Origin: Antitrichia curtipendula
Lineage: Eukaryota; Streptophyta; Bryopsida; Hypnales; Leucodontaceae
Assembly: GCA_951230915.1 (NCBI GenBank)
Contig: OX579637.1
Location: forward strand, 17,112,001-17,176,000
Reading direction: 5' to 3'
Length of the DNA stretch: 64,000 nucleotides
Part shown: positions 41,984-55,520 of the stretch, piece by piece
How the letters are laid out: each line of letters starts with the position of its first letter
Numbering within the stretch: the first letter of the stretch is position 1
The notes under the pieces: model-generated
The model's input: the letters and a program-made list of their open reading frames with translations, nothing else
Databases searched by the model: none
What the model was told of the DNA's origin: nothing
Made by a program: the position numbers and the translations under genes

Positions 41984-44329
41984 ATGTGGGGATTATTTAC
42001 AACTTGTACATTTTTATTGGACCGTCCAAGTGCCAACAAATTCCATGACATTTAGAATTGGAATCCATAGACTACAGGGCAAAGCTGGTCCTTTTTACTT
42101 TTCATTCACGCGGAGAAATTAGAGTATAACGGCAAGAATGAAATCTCCACATGGATTCTACATGTGGGGATTATTTACAACTTGTACATTTTTATTGGAC
42201 CCTCCAAGTGCCAACGAATTCCATGACATTTGGAATTGGGATCCATAAACTACAGGGCAAAGCTGGTCCTTTTTACTTTTCATTCACGTGGAGAAATTAG
42301 AGTATAACGGCAAGTATGAAATCTCCACATGGATTCTACATGTGGGGATTATTTACAACTTGTACATTTTTATTGGACCCTCCAAGTGCCAACGAATTCC
42401 ATGACATTTGGAATTGGGATCCATAAACTACAGGGCAAAGCTGGTCCTTTTTACTTTTCATTCACGCGGAGAAATTAGAGTATATCCGCAAGTATGAAAT
42501 CTCCACATGGATTCTACATGTGGGGATTATTTACAACTTGTACATTTTTATTCGACCGTCCAAGTGCCAACAAATTCCATGACATTTAGAATTGGAATCC
42601 ATAGACTACAGGGCAAAGCTGGTCCTTTTTACTTTTCATTCACGCGGAGAAATTAGAGTATAACGGCAAGTATGAAATCTCCACATGGATTCTACATGTG
42701 GGGACTATTTACAACTTGTACATTTTTATTGGACCCTCCAAGTGCCAACGAATTCCATGACATTTGGAAATGGGGTCCATAAACTACAGGGCAAAACTGG
42801 TCCTTTTTACTTTTCATTCACGCGGAGAAATTAGAGTATATCCGCAAGTATGAAATCTCCACATGGATTCTACATGTGGGGATTATTTACAACTTGTACA
42901 TTTTTATTGGACCCTCCAAGTGCCAACGAATTCCATAACATTTGGAATTGGGATCCATAAACTACAGGGCAAAGCTGGTCCTTTTTACTTTTCATTCACG
43001 CGGAGAAATTAGAGTATAACGGCAAGAATGAAATCTCCACATGGATTCTACATGTGGGGACTATTTACAACTTGTACATTTTTATTGGACCCTCCAAGTG
43101 CCAACGAATTCCATGACATTTGGAATTGGGATCCATAAACTACAGGGCAAAGCTGGTCCTTTTTACTTTTCATTCACGCGGAGAAATTAGAGTATATCCG
43201 CAAGTATGAAATCTCCACATGGATTCTACATGTGGGGACTATTTACAACTTGTACATTTTTATTGGACCCTCCAAGTGCCAACGAATTCCATGACATTTG
43301 GAATTGGGATCCATAAACTACAGGGCAAAGCTGGTCCTTTTTACTTTTCATTCACGCGGAGAAATTAGAGTATAACGGCAAGTATGAAATTTCCACATGG
43401 ATTCTCTATGTGGGGATTATTTACAACTTGTACATTTTTATTGGACCCTCCAAGTGCCAACGAATTCCATGACATTTGGAATTGGGATCTATAAACTACA
43501 GGGCAAAGCTGGTCCTTTTTACTTTTCATTCACGCGGAGAAATTAGAGTATATCCGCAAGTATGAAATCTCCACATGGATTCTACATGTGGGGATTATTT
43601 ACAACTTGTACATTTTTATTGGACCCTCCAAGTGCCAACGAATTCCATGACATTTGGAATTGGGATCCATAAACTACAGGGCAAAGCTGGTCCTTTTTAC
43701 TTTTCATTCACGCGGAGAAATTAGAGTATAACGGCAAGAATGAAATCTCCACATGGATTCTACATGTGGGGATTATTTACAACTTGTACATTTTTATTGG
43801 ACCCTCCAAGTGCCAACGAATTCCATGACATTTGGAATTGGGATCCATAAACTACAGGGCAAAGCTGGTCCTTTTTACTTTTCATTCACGCGGAGAAATT
43901 AGAGTATAACGGCAAGTATGAAATCTCCACATGGATTCTACATGTGGGGACTATTTACAACTTGTACATTTTTATTGGACCCTCCAAGTGCCAACGAATT
44001 CCATGACATTTGGAATTGGGATCCATAAACTACAGGGCAGAGCTGGTCCTTTTTACTTTTCATTCACGCGGAGAAATTAGAGTATAACGGCAAGAATGAA
44101 ATCTCCACATGAATTCTACATGTGGGGACTATTTACAACTTGTACATTTTTATTGGACCCTCCAAGTGCCAACGAATTCCATGACATTTGGAATTGGGAT
44201 CCATAAACTACAGGGCAAAGCTGGTCCTTTTTACTTTTCATTCACGCGGAGAAATTAGAGTATATCCGCAAGTATGAAATCTCCACATGGATTCTACATG
44301 TGGGGATTATTTACAACTTGTACATTTTT

Positions 44330-47300
44330 ATTCGACCGTCCAAGTGCCAACAAATTCCATGACATTTAGAATTGGAATCCATACACTACAGGGCAAAGCT
44401 GGTCCTTTTTACTTTTCATTCACGTGGAGAAATTAGAGTATATCGGCAAGTATGAAATCTCCACATGGATTCTACATGTGGGGATTATTTACAACTTGTA
44501 CATTTTTATTGGACCCTCCAAGTGCCAACGAAGTCCATGACATTTGGAATTGGGATCCATAAACTACAGGGCAAAGCTGGTCCTTTTTACTTTTCATTCA
44601 CGTGGAGAAATTAGAGTATATCGGCAAGTATGAAATCTCCACATGGATTCTACATGTGGGGATTATTTACAACTTGTACATTTTTATTGGACCCTCCAAG
44701 TGCCAACGAATTCCATGACATTTGGAATTGGGATCCATAAACTACAGGGCAAAGCTGGTCCTTTTTACTTTTCATTCACGTGGAGAAATTAGAGTATATC
44801 GGCAAGTATGAAATCTCCACATGGATTCTACATGTGGGGATTATTTACAACTTGTACATTTTTATTGGACCCTCCAAGTGCCAACGAATTCCATAATATT
44901 TGGAATTGGGATCCATAAACTACAGGGCAAAGCTGGTCCTTTTTACTTTTCATTCACGTGGAGAAATTAGAGTATATCGGCAAGTATGAAATCTCCACAT
45001 GGATTCTACATGTGGGGACTATTTACAACTTGTACATTTTTATTGGACCCTCCAAGTGCCAACGAATTCCATGACATTTGGAATTGGGATCCATAAACTA
45101 CAGGGCAAAGCTGGTCCTTTTTACTTTTCATTCACGCGGAGAAATTAGAGTATATCCGCAAGTATGAAATCTCCACATGGATTCTACATGTGGGGATTAT
45201 TTACAACTTGTACATTTTTATTCGACCGTCCAAGTGCCAACGAATTCCATGACATTTGGAATTGGGATCCATAAACTACAGGGCAAAGCTGGTCCTTTTT
45301 ACTTTTCATTCACGTGGAGAAATTAGAGTATATCGGCAAGTATGAAATCTCCACATGGATTCTACATGTGGGGATTATTTACAACTTGTACATATTTATT
45401 CGACCGTCCAAGTGCCAACAAATTCCATGACATTTAGAATTGGGATCCATAAACTACAGGGCAAAGCTGGTCCTTTTTACTTTTCATTCACGTGGAGAAA
45501 TTAGAGTATATCGGCAAGTATGAAATCTCCACATGGATTCTACATGTGGGGATTATTTACAACTTGTACATTTTTATTCGACCCTCCAAGTGCCAACGAA
45601 TTCCATGACATTTGGAATTGGGATCCATAAACTACAGGGCAAAGCTGGTCCTTTTTACTTTTCATTCACGTGGAGAAATTAGAGTATATCGGCAAGTATG
45701 AAATCTCCACATGGATTCTACATGTGGGGATTATTTACAACTTGTACATTTTTATTGGACCCTCCAATTGCCAACGAATTCCATAATATTTGGAATTGGG
45801 ATCCATAAACTACAGGGCAAAGCTGGTCCTTTTTACTTTTCATTCACGTGGAGAAATTAGAGTATATCGGCAAGTATGAAATCTCCACATGGATTCTACA
45901 TGTGGGGATTATTTACAACTTGTACATTTTTATTGGACCCTCCAAGTGCCAACGAATTCCATGACATTTGGAATTGGGATCCATAAACTACAGGGCAAAG
46001 CTGGTCCTTTTTACTTTTCATTCACGTGGAGAAATTAGAGTATATCGGCAAGTATGAAATCTCCACATGGATTCTACATGTGGGGATTATTTACAACTTG
46101 TACATTTTTATTCGACCCTCCAAGTGCCAACGAATTCCATGACATTTGGAATTGGGATCCATAAACTACAGGGCAAAGCTGGTCCTTTTTACTTTTCATT
46201 CACGTGGAGAAATTAGAGTATATCGGCAAGTATGAAATCTCCACATGGATTCTACATGTGGGGATTATTTACAACTTGTACATTTTTATTGGACCCTCCA
46301 AGTGCCAACGAATTCCATGACATTTGGAATTGGGATCCATAAACTACAGGGCAAAGCTGGTCCTTTTTACTTTTCATTCACGTGGAGAAATTAGAGTATA
46401 TCGGCAAGTATGAAATCTCCACATGGATTCTACATGTGGGGATTATTTACAACTTGTACATTTTTATTGGACCCTCCAAGTGCCAACGAATTCCATAATA
46501 TTTGGAATTGGGATCCATAAACTCCAGGGCAAAGCTGGTCCTTTTTACTTTTCATTCACGTGGAGAAATTAGAGTATATCGGCAAGTATGAAATCTCCAC
46601 ATGGATTCTACATGTGGGGACTATTTACAACTTGTACATTTTTATTGGACCCTCCAAGTGCCAACGAATTCCATGACATTTGGAATTGGGATCCATAAAC
46701 TACAGGGCAAAGCTGGTCCTTTTTACTTTTCATTCACGCGGAGAAATTAGAGTATATCCGCAAGTATGAAATCTCCACATGGATTCTACATGTGGGGATT
46801 ATTTACAACTTGTACATTTTTATTCGACCGTCCAAGTGCCAACGAAGTCCATGACATTTGGAATTGGGATCCATAAACTACAGGGCAAAGCTGGTCCTTT
46901 TTACTTTTCATTCACGTGGAGAAATTAGAGTATATCGGCAAGTATGAAATCTCCACATGGATTCTACATGTGGGGATTATTTACAACTTGTACATTTTTA
47001 TTCGACCGTCCAAGTGCCAACAAATTCCATGACATTTAGAATTGGGATCCATAAACTACAGGGCAAAGCTGGTCCTTTTTACTTTTCATTCACGTGGAGA
47101 AATTAGAGTATATCGGCAAGTATGAAATCTCCACATGGATTCTACATGTGGGGATTATTTACAACTTGTACATTTTTATTCGACCCTCCAAGTGCCAACG
47201 AATTTCATGACATTTGGAATTGGGATCCATAAACTACAGGGCAAAGCTGGTCCTTTTTACTTTTCATTCACGTGGAGAAATTAGAGTATATCGGCAAGTA

Positions 47301-48578
47301 TGAAATCTCCACATGGATTCTACATGTGGGGATTATTTACAACTTGTACATTTTTATTGGACCCTCCAAGTGCCAACGAATTCCATGACATTTGGAATTG
47401 GGATCCATAAACTACAGGGCAAAGCTGGTCCTTTTTACTTTTCATTCACGTGGAGAAATTAGAGTATATCGGCAAGTATGAAATCTCCACATGGATTCTA
47501 CATGTGGGGATTATTTACAACTTGTACATTTTTATTGGACCCTCCAAGTGCCAACGAATTCCATGACATTTGGAATTGGGATCCATAAACTACAGGGCAA
47601 AGCTGGTCCTTTTTACTTTTCATTCACGCGGAGAAATTAGAGTATATCCGCAAGTATGAAATCTCCACATGGATTCTACATGTGGGGATTATTTACAACT
47701 TGTACATTTTTATTCGACCCTCCAAGTGCCAACGAATTCCATGACATTTGGAATTGGGATCCATAAACTACAGGGCAAAGCTGGTCCTTTTTACTTTTCA
47801 TTCACGTGGAGAAATTAGAGTATATCGGCAAGTATGAAATCTCCACATGGATTCTACATGTGGGGATTATTTACAACTTGTATATTTTTATTGGACCCTC
47901 CAAGTGCCAACAAATTCCATGACATTTAGAATTGGAATCCATAAACTACAGGGCAAAGCTGGTCCTTTTTACTTTTCATTCACGTGGAGAAATTAGAGTA
48001 TATCGGCATGTATGAAATCTCCACATGGATTCTACATGTGGGGATTATTTACAACTTGTACATTTTTATTGGACCCTCCAAGTGCCAACGAATTCCATGA
48101 CATTTGGAATTGGGATCCATAAACTACAGGGCAAAGCTGGTCCTTTTTACTTTTCATTCACGTGGAGAAATTAGAGTATATCGGCAAGTATGAAATCTCC
48201 ACATGGATTCTACATGTGGGGACTATTTACAACTTGTACATTTTTATTGGACCCTCCAAGTGCCAACGAATTCCATGACATTTGGAATTGGGATCCATAA
48301 ACTACAGGGCAAAGCTGGTCCTCTTTACTTTTCATTCACGTGGAGAAATTAGAGTATATCCGCAAGTATGAAATCTCCACATGGATTCTACATGTGGGGA
48401 TTATTTACAACTTGTACATTTTTATTCGACCCTCCAAGTGCCAACGAATTCCATGACATTTGGAATTGGGATCCATAAACTACAGGGCAAAGCTGGTCCT
48501 TTTTACTTTTCATTCACGTGGAGAAATTAGAGTATATCGGCAAGTATGAAATCTCCACATGGATTCTACATGTGGGGA
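44330..48578 (+). repeat. Source segment X-Y-Z of the 55-61 kb rearrangement
   Basis: Three contiguous pieces can be tracked. X (44330-46035, with ATACACTACAGG at 44381 and CCTCCAATTGCCAACG near 45761) recurs at +10680 bp. Y (46049-46740, with AACTCCAGGGC near 46520) recurs at +12460 bp. Z (46740-48578, with TGTATATTTTTATTGG near 47879, GGCATGTATG at 48005 and TCCTCTTTACTT near 48319) recurs at +10146 bp. Which copy is older cannot be told from the window, so 'source' is only a label. Edges are approximate. Confidence 0.8.
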
Positions 48579-49260
48579 CTATTTACAACTTGTACATTTT
48601 TATTGGACCCTCCAAGTGCCAACGAATTCCATGACATTTGGAATTGGGATCCATAAACTACAGGGCAAAGCTGGTCCTTTTTACTTTTCATTCACGTGGA
48701 GAAATTAGAGTATATCGGCAAGTATGAAATCTCCACATGGATTCTACATGTGGGGACTATTTACAACTTGTACATTTTTATTGGACCCTCCAAGTGCCAA
48801 CGAATTCCATGACATTTAGAATTGGGATCCATAAACTACAGGGCAAAGCTGGTCCTTTTTACTTTTCATTCACGTGGAGAAATTAGAGTATATCGGCAAG
48901 TATGAAATCTCCACATGGATTCTACATGTGGGGACTATTTACAACTTGTACATTTTTATTGGACCCTCCAAGTGCCAACGAATTCCATGACATTTGGAAT
49001 TGGGATCCATAAACTACAGGGCAAAGCTGGTCCTTTTTACTTTTCATTCACGTGGAGAAATTAGAGTATATCGGCAAGTATGAAATCTCCACATGGATTC
49101 TACATGTGGGGATTATTTACGACTTGTACATTTTTATTGGACCCTCCAAGTGCCAACGAATTCCATGACATTTGGAATTGGGATCCATAAACTACAGGGC
49201 AAAGCTGGTCCTTTTTACTTTTCATTCACGCGGAGAAATTAGAGTATAACGGCAAGAATG

Positions 49261-51951
49261 AAATCTCCACATGGATTCTACATGTGGGGATTATTTACAA
49301 CTTGTACATTTTTATTGGACCCTCCAAGTGCCAACGAATTCCATGACATTTGGAATTGGGATCCATAAACTACAGGGCAAAGCTGGTCCTTTTTACTTTT
49401 CATTCACGTGGAGAAATTAGAGTATAACGGCAAGTATGAAATCTCCACATGAATTCTACATGTGGGGACTATTTACAACTTGTACATTTTTATTGGACCC
49501 TCCAAGTGCCAACGAATTCCATGACATTTGGAATTGGGATCCATAAACTACAGGGCAAAGCTGGTCCTTTTTACTTTTCATTCACGCGGAGAAATTAGAG
49601 TATAACGGCAAGTATGAAATCTCCACATGGATTCTACATGTGGGGATTATTTACAACTTGTACATTTTTATTCGACCGTCCAAGTGCCAACAAATTCCAT
49701 GACATTTAGAATTGGAATCCATAGACTACAGGGCAAAGCTGGTCCTTTTTACTTTTCATTCACGCGGAGAAATTAGAGTATAACGGCAAGTATGAAATCT
49801 CCACATGGATTCTACATGTGGGGACTATTTACAACTTGTACATTTTTATTCGACCCTCCAAGTGCCAACGAATTCCATGACATTTGGAAATGGGGTCCAT
49901 AAACTACAGGGCAAAGCTGGTCCTTTTTACTTTTCATTCACGCGGAGAAATTAGAGTATATCCGCAAGTATGAAATCTCCACATGGATTCTACATGTGGG
50001 GATTATTTACAACTTGTACATTTTTATTGGACCCTCCAAGTGCCAACGAATTCCATGACATTTGGAATTGGGATCCATAAACTACAGGGCAAAGCTGGTC
50101 CTTTTTACTTTTCATTCACGCGGAGAAACTAGAGTATAACGGCAAGAATGAAATCTCCACATGGATTCTACATGTGGGGACTATTTACAACTTGTACATT
50201 TTTATTGGACCCTCCAAGTGCCAACGAATTCCATGACATTTGGAATTGGGATCCATAAACTACAGGGCAAAGCTGGTCCTTTTTACTTTTCATTCACGCG
50301 GAGAAATTAGAGTATAACGGCAAGTATGAAATCTCCACATGGATTCTACATGTGGGGACTATTTACAACTTGTACATTTTTATTGGACCCTCCAAGTGCC
50401 AACGAATTCCATGACATTTGGAATTGGGATCCATAAACTACAGGGCAAAGCTGGTCCTTTTTACTTTTCATTCACGCGGAGAAATTAGAGTATAACGGCA
50501 AGAATGAAATCTCCACATGGATTCTCTATGTGGGGATTATTTACAACTTGTACATTTTTATTGGACCCTCCAAGTGCCAACGAATTCCATGACATTTGGA
50601 ATTGGGATCTATAAACTACAGGGCAAAGCTGGTCCTTTTTACTTTTCATTCACGCGGAGAAATTAGAGTATATCCGCAAGTATGAAATCTCCACATGGAT
50701 TCTACATGTGGGGATTATTTACAACTTGTACATTTTTATTGGACCCTCCAAGTGCCAACGAATTCCATGACATTTGGAATTGGGATCCATAAACTACAGG
50801 GCAAAGCTGGTCCTTTTTACTTTTCATTCACGCGGAGAAATTAGAGTATAACGGCATGAATGAAATCTCCACATGGATTCTACATGTGGGGATTATTTAC
50901 AACTTGTACATTTTTATTGGACCCTCCAAGTGCCAACGAATTCCATGACATTTGGAATTGGGATCCATAAACTACAGGGCAAAGCTGGTCCTTTTTACTT
51001 TTCATTCACGCGGAGAAATTAGAGTATAACGGCAAGTATGAAATCTCCACATGGATTCTACATGTGGGGACTATTTACAACTTGTACATTTTTATTGGAC
51101 CCTCCAAGTGCCAACGAATTCCATGACATTTGGAATTGGGATCCATAAACTACAGGGCAGAGCTGGTCCTTTTTACTTTTCATTCACGCGGAGAAATTAG
51201 AGTATAACGGCAAGAATGAAATCTCCACATGAATTCTACATGTGGGGACTATTTACAACTTGTACATTTTTATTGGACCCTCCAAGTGCCAACGAATTCC
51301 ATGACATTTGGAATTGGGATCCATAAACTACAGGGCAAAGCTGGTCCTTTTTACTATTCATTCACGCGGAGAAATTAGAGTATAACGGCAAGTATGAAAT
51401 TTCCACATGGATTCTACATGTGGGGATTATTTACAACTTGTACATTTTTATTGGACCCTCCAAGTGCCAACGAATTCCATGACATTTGGAATTGGGATCC
51501 ATAAACTATAGGGCAAAGCTGGTCCTTTTTACTTTTCATTCACGCGGAGAAATTAGAGTATATCCGCAAGTATGAAATCTCCACATGGATTCTACATGTG
51601 GGGATTATTTACAACTTGTACATTTTTATTCGACCGTCCAAGTGCCAACGAAGTCCATGACATTTGGAATTGGGATCCATAAACTACACGGCAAAGCTGG
51701 TCCTTTTTACTTTTCATTCACGTGGAGAAATTAGAGTATATCGGCAAGTATGAAATCTCCACATGGATTCTACATGTGGGGACTATTTACAACTTGTACA
51801 TTTTTATTGGACCCTCCAAGTGCCAACGAATTCCATGACATTTGGAATTGGGATCCATAAACTACAGGGCAAAGCTGGTCCTTTTTACTTTTCATTCACG
51901 TGGAGAAATTAGAGTATATCGGCAAGTATGAAATCTCCACATGGATTCTAC
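49261..51951 (+). repeat. 2.7-kb block, copy 3 of 3
   Basis: The markers lie at 49886, 50524, 50853 and 51354, each exactly 9968 bp after copy 2. Private changes here are ATTCGACCCTCC near 49850, GAGAAACTAGAG near 50125, GGATCTATAAAC near 50608 and CTACACGGC near 51685. The shared CAGAGCTGG near 51157 links it to copy 2. Confidence 0.85.
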
Positions 51952-52396
51952 ATGTGGGGACTATTTACAACTTGTACATTTTTATTGGACCCTCCAAGTG
52001 CCAACGAATTCCATGACATTTGGAATTGGGATCCATAAACTACAGGGCAAAGCTGGTCCTTTTTACTTTTCATTCACGCAGAGAAATTAGAGTATATCCG
52101 CAAGTATGAAATCTCCACATGGATTCTACATGTGGGGATTATTTACGACTTGTACATTTTTATTGGACCCTCCAAGTGCCAACGAATTCCATGACATTTG
52201 GAATTGGGATCCATAAACTACAGGGCAAAGCTGGTCCTTTTTACTTTTCATTCACGCGGAGAAATTAGAGTATAACGGCAAGAATGAAATCTCCACATGG
52301 ATTCTACATGTGGGGATTATTTACAACTTGTACATTTTTATTCGACCGTCCAAGTGCCAACAAATTCCATGACATTTAGAATTGGAATCCATAGAC

Positions 52397-55300
52397 TACA
52401 GGGCAAAGCTGGTCCTTTTTACTTTTCATTCACGCGGAGAAATTAGAGTATAACGGCAAGTATGAAATCTCCACATGGATTCTACATGTGGGGACTATTT
52501 ACAACTTGTACATTTTTATTGGACCCTCCAAGTGCCAACGAATTCCATGACATTTGGAAATGGGGTCCATAAACTACAGGGCAAAACTGGTCCTTTTTAC
52601 TTTTCATTCACGCGGAGAAATTAGAGTATATCCGCAAGTATGAAATCTCCACATGGATTCTACATGTGGGGATTATTTACAACTTGTACATTTTTATTGG
52701 ACCCTCCAAGTGCCAACGAATTCCATGACATTTGGAATTGGGATCCATAAACTACAGGGCAAAGCTGGTCCTTTTTACTTTTCATTCACGCGGAGAAATT
52801 AGAGTATAACGGCAAGAATGAAATCTCCACATGGATTCTACATGTGGGGACTATTTACAACTTGTACATTTTTATTGGACCCTCCAAGTGCCAACGAATT
52901 CCATGACATTTGGAATTGGGATCCATAAACTACAGGGCAAAGCTGGTCCTTTTTACTTTTCATTCACGCGGAGAAATTAGAGTATATCCGCAAGTATGAA
53001 ATCTCCACATGGATTCTATATGTGGGGACTATTTACAACTTGTACATTTTTATTGGACCCTCCAAGTGCCAACGAATTCCATGACATTTGGAATTGGGAT
53101 CCATAAACTACAGGGCAAAGCTGGTCCTTTTTACTTTTCATTCACGCGGAGAAATTAGAGTATAACGGCAAGAATGAAATCTCCACATGGATTCTCTATG
53201 TGGGGATTATTTACAACTTGTACATTTTTATTGGACCCTCCAAGTGCCAACGAATTCCATGACATTTGGAATTGGGATCTATAAACTACAGGGCAAAGCT
53301 GGTCCTTTTTACTTTTCATTCACGCGGAGAAATTAGAGTATAACGGCAAGAATGAAATCTCCACATGGATTCTACATGTGGGGATTATTTACAACTTGTA
53401 CATTTTTATTCGACCGTCCAAGTGCCAACAAATTCCATGACATTTAGAATTGGAATCCATACACTACAGGGCAAAGCTGGTCCTTTTTACTTTTCATTCA
53501 CGTGGAGAAATTAGAGTATATCGGCAAGTATGAAATCTCCACATGGATTCTACATGTGGGGATTATTTACAACTTGTACATTTTTATTGGACCCTCCAAG
53601 TGCCAACGAATTCCATGACATTTGGAATTGGGATCCATAAACTACAGGGCAAAGCTGGTCCTTTTTACTTTTCATTCACGTGGAGAAATTAGAGTATATC
53701 GGCAAGTATGAAATCTCCACATGGATTCTACATGTGGGGATTATTTACAACTTGTACATTTTTATTGGACCCTCCAAGTGCCAACGAATTCCATGACATT
53801 TGGAATTGGGATCCATAAACTACAGGGCAAAGCTGGTCCTTTTTACTTTTCATTCACGTGGAGAAATTAGAGTATATCGGCAAGTATGAAATCTCCACAT
53901 GGATTCTACATGTGGGGATTATTTACAACTTGTACATTTTTATTGGACCCTCCAAGTGCCAACGAATTCCATGACATTTGGAATTGGGATCCATAAACTA
54001 CAGGGCAAAGCTGGTCCTTTTTACTTTTCATTCACGCGGAGAAATTAGAGTATAACGGCAAGTATGAAATCTCCACATGGATTCTACATGTGGGGACTAT
54101 TTACAACTTGTACATTTTTATTGGACCCTCCAAGTGCCAACGAATTCCATGACATTTGGAAATGGGGTCCATAAACTACAGGGCAAAACTGGTCCTTTTT
54201 ACTTTTCATTCACGCGGAGAAATTAGAGTATATCCGCAAGTATGAAATCTCCACATGGATTCTACATGTGGGGATTATTTACAACTTGTACATTTTTATT
54301 GGACCCTCCAAGTGCCAACGAATTCCATGACATTTGGAATTGGGATCCATAAACTACAGGGCAAAGCTGGTCCTTTTTACTTTTCATTCACGCGGAGAAA
54401 TTAGAGTATAACGGCAAGAATGAAATCTCCACATGGATTCTACATGTGGGGACTATTTACAACTTGTACATTTTTATTGGACCCTCCAAGTGCCAACGAA
54501 TTCCATGACATTTGGAATTGGGATCCATAAACTACAGGGCAAAGCTGGTCCTTTTTACTTTTCATTCACGCGGAGAAATTAGAGTATATCCGCAAGTATG
54601 AAATCTCCACATGGATTCTATATGTGGGGACTATTTACAACTTGTACATTTTTATTGGACCCTCCAAGTGCCAACGAATTCCATGACATTTGGAATTGGG
54701 ATCCATAAACTACAGGGCAAAGCTGGTCCTTTTTACTTTTCATTCACGCGGAGAAATTAGAGTATAACGGCAAGAATGAAATCTCCACATGGATTCTCTA
54801 TGTGGGGATTATTTACAACTTGTACATTTTTATTGGACCCTCCAAGTGCCAACGAATTCCATGACATTTGGAATTGGGATCTATAAACTACAGGGCAAAG
54901 CTGGTCCTTTTTACTTTTCATTCACGCGGAGAAATTAGAGTATAACGGCAAGAATGAAATCTCCACATGGATTCTACATGTGGGGATTATTTACAACTTG
55001 TACATTTTTATTCGACCGTCCAAGTGCCAACAAATTCCATGACATTTAGAATTGGAATCCATACACTACAGGGCAAAGCTGGTCCTTTTTACTTTTCATT
55101 CACGTGGAGAAATTAGAGTATATCGGCAAGTATGAAATCTCCACATGGATTCTACATGTGGGGATTATTTACAACTTGTACATTTTTATTGGACCCTCCA
55201 AGTGCCAACGAATTCCATGACATTTGGAATTGGGATCCATAAACTACAGGGCAAAGCTGGTCCTTTTTACTTTTCATTCACGTGGAGAAATTAGAGTATA

Positions 55301-55520
55301 TCGGCAAGTATGAAATCTCCACATGGATTCTACATGTGGGGATTATTTACAACTTGTACATTTTTATTGGACCCTCCAAGTGCCAACGAATTCCATGACA
55401 TTTGGAATTGGGATCCATAAACTACAGGGCAAAGCTGGTCCTTTTTACTTTTCATTCACGTGGAGAAATTAGAGTATATCGGCAAGTATGAAATCTCCAC
55501 ATGGATTCTACATGTGGGGA
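52397..55520 (+). repeat. Nine-unit tandem duplication (52397-53918 and 53999-55520)
   Basis: The offset is 1602 bp (9 x 178). Shared markers are GGAAATGGGGTCC with CAAAACTGG (52556 and 54158), TTCTATATGTGG (near 53016 and 54618), CTCTATG (53194 and 54796), GGATCTATAAAC (near 53276 and 54878) and CCATACACTACAGG (53459 and 55061). Earlier relatives of the same segment lie at 42766 and 43404 (offset 9790 bp) and 44381. Confidence 0.86.
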
